Shown: piece after piece, positions 52,955-62,809 of the stretch
Layout of the letters: the number at the start of each line of letters is the position of its first letter
Position numbering within the stretch: the stretch's first letter is position 1
Assembly (NCBI GenBank): GCA_041675505.1
Contig: JBAYTR010000003.1
Location: 186,001 to 250,000 of the forward strand
Origin: JAGPCK01 sp041675505
Lineage (GTDB): Bacteria > Bacteroidota > Bacteroidia > UKL13-3
Direction: 5' to 3'
DNA: 64,000 nt
Notes under the pieces: generated by a model
The model's database searches: none
What the model was told of the DNA's origin: nothing
The model's input: only the letters and a program-made list of their open reading frames with translations
Position numbers and translations under genes: made by a program

Positions 52955-53506
52955 ATGACAGAGCAACACCGTGAAAAAGAGCTTGTTGAGGGTTGTGCCC
53001 GGGGAGATAAGCGGTGCCAGAAAATGCTTTATGACCTGTATGGGAAAAAAATGTACGGAGTAAGTTTAAGATATTGCCATAACCAGGATGTTGCGAAAGA
53101 CATTGTTCAGGATGCATTTATAAAAATCCTTACTAATATCTCGCGCTTTCGATTCACCGGTCCGCTGGAGGCTTGGGTTCGCAGAATTGTGGTGAACACG
53201 GCCATTCAGTTCTACAGGGATAAAATGCAGGTAAATGAAGTAGATCTTGACCACGCATCGTATGAGCTAAAAAATGACTTTACTTTTGAAAAACTATCTC
53301 AGGATGAGATTCTTAAAATGATTCAAAATCTTGCACCGGGATACAGAACCATATTTAACATGTACATTATTGAAGGCTATTCACATGCAGAGATTGCTGA
53401 GCAGTTGGGCATAAGTGAAAGCACCTCTAAATCACAACTTTCCCGCGCAAGAGTAATTTTGCAGGAGGCCATTTTAAAATTAAACACATCACCACTTGGA
53501 AAATAA
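52955..53506 (+). CDS. ECF-type RNA polymerase sigma factor
   Basis: A 183-residue sigma-70 family protein with only regions 2 and 4. Region 2 includes LYDLYGKKMYGVSLRYCH and DIVQDAFIKILTN; region 4 includes YIIEGYSHAEIAEQLGISES with the helix-turn-helix that reads the -35-like element. ATG at 52955 follows an in-frame TTG. The next gene overlaps its end by 11 bases and encodes an anti-sigma-like membrane protein with a T9SS C-terminal domain, which is the probable controller. Target promoters are unknown. Confidence 0.93.
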   Translation: MTEQHREKELVEGCARGDKRCQKMLYDLYGKKMYGVSLRYCHNQDVAKDIVQDAFIKILTNISRFRFTGPLEAWVRRIVVNTAIQFYRDKMQVNEVDLDHASYELKNDFTFEKLSQDEILKMIQNLAPGYRTIFNMYIIEGYSHAEIAEQLGISESTSKSQLSRARVILQEAILKLNTSPLGK

Positions 53507-54833
53507 CAGCAACATAAACAATCGGTTTGATGAGTTTTTCAAAAACAGTTTTGAAAGCTTTGAACCGTCATTGCCTGATTCTACGTGGAATGAAATAGAT
53601 CAATCAGTTAGCAATGCATCAGCCGGCTCATCAGTTGCCGGAGCAAAAACGGTAATCAGCATTATCATCAAAGCAGCAGCAGTGCTTCTTCCGCTTGCAG
53701 GTATTACGTATTTCGTGCTTACCAACACTACAGAAGAAAAGCAGCAAACACTTACGCAAACAGAGCAAGTTAGCTCTCAGGAAATTACTGCAAAACAAGA
53801 AGAAGTTCCCTCAGATAATAATGCCGAGATAGAGACAAAACCGCAACAGGAGTCTCTGCAGAAAGAAGAGGCTGCAAACGGGGAGACAGTAAAGCAGCAC
53901 AATTCTTCAGAAAAAGAAATCAGAGCTTTATCAGCAAGCAACCCATCAATCCATAAAGGAGTCAATCAACCAACTTCAGCTCAAAATGCAGGACAGGGCA
54001 ATACTTTACCTGCCAATAAGGCTACTTCACCCAAATCGGTTTCGGTTAATGGTATTTCATCAACAAATAGCGATGTGCTTAACTTTTCTGCTGGCAAAAT
54101 CGAGTTGTGTGTGGGGGAGGTGGTGGAATTTAAAAATACATCTAAAGGATTTGACCGTTTTCGTTGGGATTTTGATGACGGAAGTTACTATGATCAGTCA
54201 GGTGCCTCAGCGGTTACTCATGGATTTGCAAAAGAAGGCATTTACAATGTTACACTATTGGCTTACAAAGGCAGCGAAATTGTGCGTTACTCCTCCAGAT
54301 TAAAGGTTACAGCAGTAATTGCATACTTTTCAATTGATTACTCTTATGCGCCTTACATTAAGTTCAATAATCAGTCGAAAAATGCACAGGCTTATGTGTG
54401 GGATTTTGGCGACCACTCTTCTTTACAGAGTGAGGTTTCACCTCGTCACAAATTTGATAATGATGGGCTGGCAGCAGTAAAGTTAATAGCCCAAAACGGA
54501 GCATGTGCTGATACATTCCGTTTAGAGTTTAACACTACAGCCAAAACGATTGATGAAAACGGGCTGGTTATTCCCAACGTATTCACACCAAATAATGATG
54601 GACTAAATGATGAATGGGCAATAAATGCGGGAGAAATAAACCGCATCAAAATTACCATTCTTGACCGCACGGGTAAGAGAGTTTTTGAAACTACGGGCAG
54701 TTCTAAAAAATGGAACGGCCTTGACAGTTTAGGAAAAGAGTGCCCATCGGGTGATTATTATTACATAGTATCCTATACCTCAGGAGATAATGAGGAAAAG
54801 ACAAAAACGGGTTTACTTAAATTAATCAGATAA
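53496..54833 (+). CDS. Anti-sigma-like membrane protein with PKD and T9SS type B C-terminal domains
   Basis: A 445-residue protein with no cleavable signal peptide. Residues 1-45 are cytoplasmic and resemble the short anti-sigma N-termini found beside Bacteroidota ECF genes (FDEFFKNSFESFEPSLPDST then WNEID). One helix lies at about 52-75. A low-complexity Glu/Gln/Ser stretch follows, with PKD-like domains near residues 185-350 (RFRWDFDDGSYYD and YVWDFGDHSS). The last 90 residues form a T9SS type B domain (PNVFTPNNDGLNDEWAI to LKLIR). The start is TTG inside the sigma gene 3' end. An inner-membrane anchor joined to an outer-membrane sorting signal is unusual. A role as anti-sigma factor is inferred from context. 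Confidence 0.75.
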   Translation: MENNSNINNRFDEFFKNSFESFEPSLPDSTWNEIDQSVSNASAGSSVAGAKTVISIIIKAAAVLLPLAGITYFVLTNTTEEKQQTLTQTEQVSSQEITAKQEEVPSDNNAEIETKPQQESLQKEEAANGETVKQHNSSEKEIRALSASNPSIHKGVNQPTSAQNAGQGNTLPANKATSPKSVSVNGISSTNSDVLNFSAGKIELCVGEVVEFKNTSKGFDRFRWDFDDGSYYDQSGASAVTHGFAKEGIYNVTLLAYKGSEIVRYSSRLKVTAVIAYFSIDYSYAPYIKFNNQSKNAQAYVWDFGDHSSLQSEVSPRHKFDNDGLAAVKLIAQNGACADTFRLEFNTTAKTIDENGLVIPNVFTPNNDGLNDEWAINAGEINRIKITILDRTGKRVFETTGSSKKWNGLDSLGKECPSGDYYYIVSYTSGDNEEKTKTGLLKLIR

Positions 54834-54950
54834 AAAATCATATACTTGACATTAATAAATAAATCAGCTATGTTAGCACAGCAATTTAAAGTCGTTAAAG
54901 ATCGCTCCGGAGGAGTACCTTCAACGCATAACTCATTAAATAACAAATCA

Positions 54951-57900
54951 ATGACGCAAAAAAGAAAACAACATCTTTTTTCTTGGCTGATGATTCTTTC
55001 GGGAATTATGCTGGCAAGTAATGTTTTTGGACAAGCCACCATCAGTACAAACTATCCGCTTAATCGGGTGTGTAAAAACCAAACGGTTGCCGTAACTATG
55101 TCGAATTCACCGGCCGGGGCAACTAGTTGGATTTGGACTTGGGGCGATGGAAGTGGAAACACTCCGTCTACAATTCCACAAACTCAACATTTTTATGCTA
55201 CACCTGGCAAGTACATTATTAGTTGTTTAGTTACAGGTAGTAGTCCTGCCACAACTATTTTTAGTGATACGGTTTACGTAAATGAGTTGCCTAACGCAGA
55301 CATTTTTTCTACCAATGGCACACTACATTGTAATCCCGCAACGGTTTGTTTTAGAGATAATTCAACTACTGCAACACCTTTGGCGGGCCAACCCGTTGCC
55401 CCCCTTACCACACGTTTAGTGTTGTTTGGTGATGGTGGTCGTGACCAGAATGCTGTGAGTGTTAAGAATTTTTGCTATTCATACCCCACCCCTGATTATA
55501 ATGTTTATACTATAACCATATCAGTAAGAGATGCTAATGGTTGTATGGATACCCTACGTTTACTCAATTATATATATATAGTGGGTGATTTAGGTGCACG
55601 TTACACTGTAAGTGCTCCTGAAGGATGTAAGCAAACACCCGTGAGATTTTATACTGACGCTACCTTTTATAATTCAACCCGTGCAGAAGTTGTTTACCCT
55701 GACTCAGTTAAACGTTTTCGTTGGGTATTTGGCGATGGATCATTCGATACAGTTAATTGGTCGCAAACCACGCATCGCTATACAGCACATGGAATATTCA
55801 CCCCCAGTTTAATAGTTGAAGACATTAATGGATGTAAAGATACGTTCTCTCTTAACGGTGCTGTTCGTAATACATTCTTTGCTTTTGATGTAGACGCAAT
55901 TGCCAATCCCATATGCGCTAACCCAGGTAAAATTACCTGGACACAAACCCCAGTTATTGGCGGAGCAAAGGTTTGGGAATTTTGGATTAGTCCGAATCCA
56001 CCATTCGACCCTAATACAGGAACCTATTCTCACTCTTGGAAAGTGCTTTCGCCAGACCCTAAGGTTTTTATGGAAGACGGGACTTTTCAGCCCAGCAGAA
56101 CTATTCCATGCGGTATGGCCCGTACCCGACTCAAAATTACTGCCCCTGGTTGTAAAGATACCACTTGGTTCTGGGATACAGTAGAAGTGCTTGGCCCTAA
56201 AGCAACGATAGAAATACCTGGCGATAATTCAACCGCAATAGCAGATAGCATGCGCTATCAATGTAAAATTGTTAACCCTGTTCACTTTCCTAATAACTCT
56301 TGTCATTACAAAGCATTTAATGTTGTAAGGTTATGGGATTTTGGTGACCGTTATGCTCGTCAATGTACAACAGACACCAAGAATGGAATCAATGTAAACG
56401 GTCATGATACGTTGAGTTTGATTGATCCTGTGAACTACCCTCCGGGTGTAAACAGACCTTGTAATTGTAACTTCTCTAAAGATTCATTACCTGTGCACGT
56501 ATACACAGATTGGGACGTATTAGCATTACGATCAGTTGGCGGGCAAACCTTTATTCAGCCTAACCAACCTCCTTACAGCAATAAAAACTTCAATTGCTAT
56601 ACTGTTAAGTTGATACTTTATGATACAGTGAACCTTTGTGGTGATACCGCACAAGTGCAATTACCTCTAGGACCTCCAAAGTCAGGTCCAAATGAAGCAT
56701 TAATTGGGCCTGGTTTGAGAGTTGTACACCCTAGCTTTTCTAATGCAGATCCTACAACATTCAGATATTTACCAAGCAGTCTTATGTGTTTTGGGCCAGC
56801 ACCTAATGGAATTTATTTTGACCTGAGCCAAACAGTTCCATCATGTACCAGAGCTTGGGTGGCCATTAACTATGACTCAGCTGCAGGTATTCAAGATAAT
56901 AAATGGGTAAAACAACCCGGTCACTTTCAACAATTGAATAATCAAGGGCCATGGGTACCTCCCCCAGCACCCAAACAGTGGCCAAACATGATAGCCAGAA
57001 ACTATTATGAAAACCCTGGTATAGCTGATACAAATGGATGGGTAACCGTAGGTTTGGTTACAGCCAATGGCTATGGAAGTAACATGTGTTATGATACCAC
57101 CTATTATCATCGCATGCTGAGATTTACACCTTTTAGCCCGGAATGGATAATTGTTGACAAATTTGCAAACGGTAATGAAAGAGACTTTGGTTGCAAGCCG
57201 TTCCTTGTTAGAGGTTCATTAATTGACGACTATCAAGACAGTGTGTTGGCCATTTTCTGGAACTGGCAAGATGGTTGGGTAGATGTAGATAGTATTTTCC
57301 GTCCGGGAACCAAACGAAATAACATTCCTGTAAGCAATTACACTCGATGGAAGTATAAAATAAATCCTGAAGGTCAGGTAGTAAGCAGTCAGAATGTTTC
57401 TTTCATTATTGATACTATTGTAGGAGAAGATACCTTGTCGCATGTGTATCAGAAAGCCGGACGTTACTATCCTAACGTTACCATGATACTCACAGATGGA
57501 TGTATGCGATTTAAAACCAAAGAAGTTGTTGTTGGTTTTTATACTGAAGCAGCTGTAAATGATACCGTAGTGTGCGTGGGTGATACTGTAACTTTCAGGG
57601 ATAGTGCATTCTATTATATTAAACCTGAGCCAATTTTCCCTCCGTACTATGTTTTCAGGTTGGGTAGGGACCCTTGGTTGGGCGGTTACAGGTCCGTTGC
57701 ACCTACCAGTCCTTATACATTTGAACAAATTACTTGGAAGGTAGATAAACGATCAATCACTGGTACTGACTCTTTTGTAGTTCAGTTTGTTAATGGAGCT
57801 AATCAATATGCCTTTAAGGAAAGAGGTTTATACACCATCAGCATGATTGTTAGAGATAGCACAGGCTGTTACGATACTGCACGTGTTAAGGTGAATGTAG

Positions 57901-59372
57901 TGGGTGTAGATGCTGGAGTTTATGTGCCTAATACCACCTTTGCCTGTGATGATACAGCCCGATTCTTTGACCAGTCAGTAATGTATGATATATACAAAAA
58001 TGTGTATGGTAAAAGTACAGACAGTATCAAGGCCGAAAATCAAAATGGTTTCTGGTGGGAGTTTGGTGATGGAAAAACGCCAAGTCCGCTTAAAGACCCT
58101 TACCATGACTATACTGCGGGTGGTGTATTCAACGTGAGGCACGTGGTTGAAACTTACAATGGCTGTAGAGATACTATTGAAACACAAATAACCATTGATG
58201 GTCCAATTGCAGAGTTTGACATATTGGATTCTGTTGGTTGTGCTCCGTTCAGAGCGGAATTTGATAATAAATCACAGAAATCTCAGTCATACATCTGGTA
58301 TTTCGGAGACCCACTCGATCCGTTTAACCAATACACCACTGATGCGGATACCAACGTAAGGTTTACGTATAAAAATCCGGGAGTTTATAATGTATTTCTT
58401 TTGGCAAAAGACAGGCCCTCTTCACAGCCTAACCTTTGCCCCGTAAGGATATTCCCTGATACAACATCTCCTTTGGCCCCATCACGTAAGGTGTATGTAT
58501 TAGAGACTCCAAAAGCAAACATTGCAACAGATACACCATTGGTGTGTGCCGGAGACACTATCTTTATTGATAACAACTCCAGCAATGTATATACTACGCA
58601 CAACTACAATTGGGGTGATAATAAAACCTCACAAACCACAGGTTTGCCTTCGCGTACGTTCCACCTTTATGATACGGTGGGTTTCTACAAAGTGAGTTAT
58701 ACACCTGATTATGTACCCGGTACTGGTCTTGAGAAATGCCTTGACACCGATAGTTTGCTGGTTGCTGTTGTAGATGTAATTGCAGCATTCGATACAGTGC
58801 CAGGAAATGAGCCTCCGTATTTCAGGTTCCAGAATAATTCAGTAAACGGTACTATATTTGACTGGCACTTCTACGATGACGATCCAACAATTACCAATGT
58901 GAGTGGTTGTAATGGACGTGCTCAAAGTGAAATTGATAGTGTTCTTTTAGGCAAGTCATTTACTGATAATATTGCCCACTGTTATGGCAACGATACTGGT
59001 TGGTTTAAAGTTTGTCTGATAGCTTATTCTCCTCAGAATTGCGTTGATAGCGTATGTATGTGGATAGAAAACAGGTTTACTACTAGAATAGACATCCCTA
59101 ACGTGTTTACACCTGGTAATAATGATAAACAGAATGATGTCTTCGAGATTCCTATTCTTGGAGAAGAGCTCTATGAATTGGTAATCTTCAACCGTTGGGG
59201 AGCTAAAGTGTTTGAGAGCAAAGATTCGAAGACTGACTGGAACGGTAAAATAAACAATGACGGAGCTGAATGCCCTGATGGAGTTTATTACTTTATCTTC
59301 AAGTGGAAGTTACGAGGTGGTCAGGTTACGGAGAAAAGCGGACCTATCACACTAATCAGAGAGAAGAAATAG
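54951..59372 (+). CDS. Large secreted PKD-domain protein with T9SS type B sorting domain
   Basis: A 1473-residue protein. The signal peptide is LFSWLMILSGIMLASNVFGQ. Multiple PKD domains run through the length, with the family core seen in WIWTWGDGSGNTP, FRWVFGDGSFDTVNW, FWWEFGDGKTPSP and YNWGDNKTSQTTG. The C-terminal 94 residues form a type B domain (PNVFTPGNNDKQNDVFEI to ITLIREKK). The ATG at 54951 is chosen because it places the signal peptide at the N-terminus; an in-frame codon at 54846 would add 35 residues before it. It lies 117 bases after the anti-sigma-like gene and is probably in the same regulon. Adhesion or matrix function is an inference. Confidence 0.9.
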   Translation: MTQKRKQHLFSWLMILSGIMLASNVFGQATISTNYPLNRVCKNQTVAVTMSNSPAGATSWIWTWGDGSGNTPSTIPQTQHFYATPGKYIISCLVTGSSPATTIFSDTVYVNELPNADIFSTNGTLHCNPATVCFRDNSTTATPLAGQPVAPLTTRLVLFGDGGRDQNAVSVKNFCYSYPTPDYNVYTITISVRDANGCMDTLRLLNYIYIVGDLGARYTVSAPEGCKQTPVRFYTDATFYNSTRAEVVYPDSVKRFRWVFGDGSFDTVNWSQTTHRYTAHGIFTPSLIVEDINGCKDTFSLNGAVRNTFFAFDVDAIANPICANPGKITWTQTPVIGGAKVWEFWISPNPPFDPNTGTYSHSWKVLSPDPKVFMEDGTFQPSRTIPCGMARTRLKITAPGCKDTTWFWDTVEVLGPKATIEIPGDNSTAIADSMRYQCKIVNPVHFPNNSCHYKAFNVVRLWDFGDRYARQCTTDTKNGINVNGHDTLSLIDPVNYPPGVNRPCNCNFSKDSLPVHVYTDWDVLALRSVGGQTFIQPNQPPYSNKNFNCYTVKLILYDTVNLCGDTAQVQLPLGPPKSGPNEALIGPGLRVVHPSFSNADPTTFRYLPSSLMCFGPAPNGIYFDLSQTVPSCTRAWVAINYDSAAGIQDNKWVKQPGHFQQLNNQGPWVPPPAPKQWPNMIARNYYENPGIADTNGWVTVGLVTANGYGSNMCYDTTYYHRMLRFTPFSPEWIIVDKFANGNERDFGCKPFLVRGSLIDDYQDSVLAIFWNWQDGWVDVDSIFRPGTKRNNIPVSNYTRWKYKINPEGQVVSSQNVSFIIDTIVGEDTLSHVYQKAGRYYPNVTMILTDGCMRFKTKEVVVGFYTEAAVNDTVVCVGDTVTFRDSAFYYIKPEPIFPPYYVFRLGRDPWLGGYRSVAPTSPYTFEQITWKVDKRSITGTDSFVVQFVNGANQYAFKERGLYTISMIVRDSTGCYDTARVKVNVVGVDAGVYVPNTTFACDDTARFFDQSVMYDIYKNVYGKSTDSIKAENQNGFWWEFGDGKTPSPLKDPYHDYTAGGVFNVRHVVETYNGCRDTIETQITIDGPIAEFDILDSVGCAPFRAEFDNKSQKSQSYIWYFGDPLDPFNQYTTDADTNVRFTYKNPGVYNVFLLAKDRPSSQPNLCPVRIFPDTTSPLAPSRKVYVLETPKANIATDTPLVCAGDTIFIDNNSSNVYTTHNYNWGDNKTSQTTGLPSRTFHLYDTVGFYKVSYTPDYVPGTGLEKCLDTDSLLVAVVDVIAAFDTVPGNEPPYFRFQNNSVNGTIFDWHFYDDDPTITNVSGCNGRAQSEIDSVLLGKSFTDNIAHCYGNDTGWFKVCLIAYSPQNCVDSVCMWIENRFTTRIDIPNVFTPGNNDKQNDVFEIPILGEELYELVIFNRWGAKVFESKDSKTDWNGKINNDGAECPDGVYYFIFKWKLRGGQVTEKSGPITLIREKK

Positions 59373-59392
59373 CACTCTGTGTAGTATAAAAC

Positions 59393-59426
59393 AAAAAAGG
59401 GCGTTACAAGTGTAACGCCCTTTTTT
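59393..59426 (+). terminator. Intrinsic terminator after the large PKD gene
   Basis: AAAAAAGGGCGTTAC pairs with GTAACGCCCTTTTTT around a short loop, 20 bases past the stop codon, with a T tract following. Confidence 0.93.
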
Positions 59427-59430
59427 ATTT

Positions 59431-60160
59431 TATACCATTGCTTTGACCTTTCCTGTAAGATAAAATGTAAACTGTTGTTTGGGAGGTTATGTAGTAAAAT
59501 TTGAACAGAATAATCCCCTTATCTGTAAGGCAAAAAGGTTTATCGTAATTTTTGCTGTACGTTAAAAGTCGATAAAACATATGGGATTACTAGCGACATT
59601 TCTCCTCTAATTCGTACTGATAATTTGAGTCAGGTAATTTTATAAGGCAAGTCTTTAGCAAAATATTACACTTATAATGTCATCTTAATGACTGGAATGT
59701 GTGGATCTGAAAAAGACCAAAAAATTAGTGAAGTTTACACAGCGAAATGCCTAAGGTCAAAGCAATTTAGCTTAATGAACAATAACTTGTGACAACTTGT
59801 ATTTCGCTATGAGTGCATTAGTTGTAGTATGGTATGCTAGCCCCAACAATTGTACACGGATATAGAAAACAAGTCTAGTGCAAGACCTAATCATAGTGAC
59901 AATGTTGCTGAGATTACTAAGACTTAATGCCAATATAGCCTAATTGCTTTAAAATTTTGATATTTAACAATATAGAGAACGATAGATGCATGGCTGTGTG
60001 GAAATTAAATTGCGTATAAGCCTTTCGGGTGTTTTAAAATATCTGTTATGGATGACCGTTAGTGCCTTTCCGTTATAATGCAGAATTCTTTAACCATTGA
60101 CGACTCACAAGGATAGTTTTTATTCACGATTAATACATTCTCTGAGTTATAAAAGTTAGG
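59431..60160. other. Long stretch with no recognisable gene
   Basis: About 730 bases between the terminators of two convergent units. I see no frame of useful length on either strand, no tRNA T-loop, no tmRNA ends and no insertion-sequence ends. Base composition is A/T rich and stop codons are frequent in all frames. Everywhere else in the window intergenic gaps are under about 310 bases. It may contain a small RNA, a decayed gene or only spacer. Confidence 0.6.
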
Positions 60161-60168
60161 GTATAAAA

Positions 60169-60193
60169 AAACCCGACCAATTTGGTCGGGTTT
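60169..60193 (-). terminator. Intrinsic terminator after gldJ
   Basis: AAACCCGACC pairs with GGTCGGGTTT around a five-base loop; on the minus strand the hairpin lies 25 bases past the gldJ stop and is followed by a T run. Confidence 0.9.
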
Positions 60194-60217
60194 CATACAT
60201 ATAAGAAAATAAATATT

Positions 60218-61639
60218 TTAGTCTTTTACAGGGTCTCCTACGCGGTCCATTGCGCAACGGAATCCGAGTATGCTTAAAGACTGCTCCTCATCAAGGAATC
60301 TGCGAGCACCAGGTGACATCCAATATGCACGATCGTTCCAAGAACCACCTTTGTATACGCGTGCTTTATTGTTAATCAACGAAGTAACTTCATAATCATA
60401 TTTTTGATCCATGTATTCTTCTTCGTCTTTGTAACCTTTGTTATCGCCTTTTTTGTAGTTTCTGCGCTTAGCATTGTCTTCTTCAGTTACTACACGGTAT
60501 TTAATACGTCCAAGACTGTCTTTCTCAGCAATATTTCCGTCAGCATCTAATTCTTTTGTATCATACAGGTTACCACGGAAAGGGTTAAAGTCGGTCATGT
60601 CTTCGCTGGATAACGGACGATAAACATCCAACACCCACTCAGCAACGTTTCCACCCATGTGGTATAAGCCGTAATCATTTGGCCAGTATGCTTGAACAGG
60701 CATAGTAATAAAGCCCATATCATTTAAGCGTCCCGGTACACCTGCTTGGTCACCTTTACCACGTTTAAAGTTCGCCCACATAAATCCGCGATCCTTTTCA
60801 GGGTTTGATTTCCTTACTGTTAAGCCTTCCCAAGGATATACTTTACGAACGTCAATGTTTTCATTATATGGCTGACTCTTATACGAATAAGAGGCAAATT
60901 CCCACTCAGCTTCAGTTGGCAGGCGGTAAATAGGAAGCAGGATTCCATCCTCCATTCTCACTTTACGACCAGATCCTCCGGGAGTGTAGTCTTTCAACTC
61001 CTTTTTGATAATGCCCTCATACTGATTCATTAAATACGCCTCAGTATTAAAGTTGTTTTCATTGGTGGAATTAATATCAAGTTTCAAGATACCTTCACGC
61101 ACGAGTATCATCTCGTTAACACGGTCAGTACGCCATTTGGTGTATGCGTCTGCTTGTAACCAGCTTACACCCACTACAGGGTAGTCTTGGTAGGCCGGGT
61201 GACGGAGATAATACTGAACGAAAGGCTCATTATAAGCCAAACGGTCGCGCCATACTAAGCTATCAGGAAGTGCTGCTTTGTAAACCTGAGGATAATCCAC
61301 AAAAACGCGGTTTAACCAGTACAAATATTCCAAATAGTCAAGGTTAGAAACCTCATGTTCGTCCATATAAAAACTGTGAACGGTAACGCGTCTTTTGAAA
61401 TTGTTCCGGTCGTAAAGCACGTCCTGTTCAAAAGACCCCATAGTGAAGGTACCGCCCTCAATAAATACAAGGCCTGGGCCCGTTTCCTGCCCCATGTAAT
61501 TTACTTTCTCAAATCCACCCCAGTTGGTATCATTGTATGCCCATCCGGTTGTGGATGATTTATCCTTTTTACAGGATACAAGTAGCACACTTGAGAAGAT
61601 AAAAGTAAGTAAGGTTACTTTTAAGAATTTCTTATTCAT
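60218..61639 (-). CDS. gldJ: GldJ, gliding and T9SS lipoprotein with a sulfatase-modifying-factor fold
   Basis: A 473-residue lipoprotein: a signal peptide ends LLVSC, and the lipidated cysteine is followed by a basic stretch. The body is a formylglycine-generating-enzyme (FGE-sulfatase) domain, seen in PGLVFIEGGTFTMGS, FYMDEHEVSNLDYLEYLYW, YRLPTEAEWEFASYS, GNVAEWVLDVYRP and the C-terminal GGSWNDRAYWMSPGARRF. The PGLVFIEGGTF start and the long spacer with WRTDRVNEMILVREG suit GldJ better than GldK. GldJ is required for stability of other Gld proteins and so for T9SS. The start codon at 61639 is favoured over TTG 61669, which lies inside a -7 box. It shares an operon orientation with porP. Confidence 0.88.
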   Translation of the reverse strand: MNKKFLKVTLLTFIFSSVLLVSCKKDKSSTTGWAYNDTNWGGFEKVNYMGQETGPGLVFIEGGTFTMGSFEQDVLYDRNNFKRRVTVHSFYMDEHEVSNLDYLEYLYWLNRVFVDYPQVYKAALPDSLVWRDRLAYNEPFVQYYLRHPAYQDYPVVGVSWLQADAYTKWRTDRVNEMILVREGILKLDINSTNENNFNTEAYLMNQYEGIIKKELKDYTPGGSGRKVRMEDGILLPIYRLPTEAEWEFASYSYKSQPYNENIDVRKVYPWEGLTVRKSNPEKDRGFMWANFKRGKGDQAGVPGRLNDMGFITMPVQAYWPNDYGLYHMGGNVAEWVLDVYRPLSSEDMTDFNPFRGNLYDTKELDADGNIAEKDSLGRIKYRVVTEEDNAKRRNYKKGDNKGYKDEEEYMDQKYDYEVTSLINNKARVYKGGSWNDRAYWMSPGARRFLDEEQSLSILGFRCAMDRVGDPVKD

Positions 61640-61666
61640 ATTGTTGGTGAGTTGTGAATAATTTTT

Positions 61667-61674
61667 CAAATATA
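61667..61674 (-). promoter_or_regulatory. -7 promoter box (TATATTTG) for gldJ
   Basis: Minus-strand TAnnTTTG match 27 bases before the gldJ ATG. It overlaps the in-frame TTG at 61669, ruling that codon out if the promoter is real. It lies just 29 bases past the porP stop, so gldJ can be expressed apart from porP. Confidence 0.45.
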
Positions 61675-61702
61675 ACGCAAAACCTTGAAAAAATAGTACT
61701 GG

Positions 61703-62683
61703 TTAGAATTTCGGACACACTAAAGGCCTGAATTTCCTACCCCTATAGGATTTGCGCCATTCAATTGCAGCAGATATTTCATGTGATCCTGTAAGTGCTG
61801 AACGACCTTCGGATATGGTTAAGTCATAACTGTAACCAAATTTGAACTTATCTTTTCTGAATCCAACCAATACCATCATGGCATCTGAGTTAGGAGCAGT
61901 TTGCCTGAACCACAACCCTGTAACCAGCGGTCCTTTATTAATGTAGAAGCCTAAATTCACCTGAGTGAATTCTTTTTGTCTCATAAACAGGATATTGGGA
62001 GATATAGAGGACTCGTTATAACGGGATTTTGTTAAAGGAATAGTCATTCCCGCATGTGCAGTATATCTTCTTGGTAAATTGCTGGCCTCCCCGGGAGTTT
62101 TATAGAATGACTGGTTGGGCTCAGTCATATTATGTACTGCGGCTCCAAAATAGAAAGTATTGGTATAGCCCAGAATACCTGCTGAAAAATTTGGTATAGC
62201 TATAGAGTTGTTTGGTGGGGCTTCTTTGGTTAAGTTAACAAATCCCCTCCGTGGTACAATTTGGTCACCCCAGCGCAGTTTGTCAAAATCAATGCTGCGT
62301 TGGAAGAACTGAGCCTGAATACCGGCTCTCATAGTAAAGTGCCTGGTAACAGGGATTTCATAAGAATATACACCGGCAGCAGTAGTGGTTTTTAGCATAC
62401 CCTGTCCGGCTACGTCTTGCATGGCAATAATTCCTAAACCACCGCCTATGCCGGCAAATTGTTCATCGTAAGAACCGGCAAAGGTTCTGAAGGTTCCGGG
62501 TAATGCGGGCCATTGGTTACGGTAATTTAAAACAATACGTCCACCGCCACTTGTTCCGGCAAAAGCAGGATTAGTATACACGGGAGAGGCAAAAAACTGA
62601 GTGAATTCGGGGTCTTGGGCCTTAGCCTGATGAGCCGAAAACAATGCTGTAAAGCCTGAAACGAGTAACAAAAACTTCTTCAT
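61703..62683 (-). CDS. PorP/SprF family T9SS outer membrane protein
   Basis: A 326-residue protein with a signal peptide (FLLLVSGFTALFSAHQAKAQ) and the family start DPEFTQFFASPVYTNPAFAG. Further motifs are GRIVLNYRNQWPALPG, FGAAVHNMTEPNQSFY and RKDKFKFGYSYDLTIS. PorP/SprF proteins are outer-membrane barrels that work with particular T9SS cargo, and in P. gingivalis PorP is needed for secretion. Which of the many paralogues this is cannot be told. The porU gene is divergent, 126 bases away. Confidence 0.92.
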   Translation of the reverse strand: MKKFLLLVSGFTALFSAHQAKAQDPEFTQFFASPVYTNPAFAGTSGGGRIVLNYRNQWPALPGTFRTFAGSYDEQFAGIGGGLGIIAMQDVAGQGMLKTTTAAGVYSYEIPVTRHFTMRAGIQAQFFQRSIDFDKLRWGDQIVPRRGFVNLTKEAPPNNSIAIPNFSAGILGYTNTFYFGAAVHNMTEPNQSFYKTPGEASNLPRRYTAHAGMTIPLTKSRYNESSISPNILFMRQKEFTQVNLGFYINKGPLVTGLWFRQTAPNSDAMMVLVGFRKDKFKFGYSYDLTISEGRSALTGSHEISAAIEWRKSYRGRKFRPLVCPKF

Positions 62684-62809
62684 ATCTCTATTCAACTACA
62701 TTTTGAAAAACGAATTTACATAAAAAATGTTGAAATTTGAACAAGCGTAATAATTAATTTTATTCTGTAGCGTTTAGACTTGGTTCGCCAGGCAAAAAAA
62801 GATCAGTAT

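Noticed and set aside
54846..54950. N-terminal extension of the large PKD protein
   Set aside because: It would place 35 polar residues before an evident signal peptide that starts at the ATG at 54951.
59431..60160. A tRNA, tmRNA or mobile-element end in the non-coding gap
   Set aside because: I found no T-loop-like sequence, no CCA end, no tmRNA tag frame and no terminal inverted repeats.
60218..61639. A formylglycine-generating enzyme for sulfatases, in view of the sulfation locus
   Set aside because: It is a lipoprotein with GldJ-type spacing and motifs next to porP and porU, and no sulfatase gene is nearby, so it fits the T9SS role.
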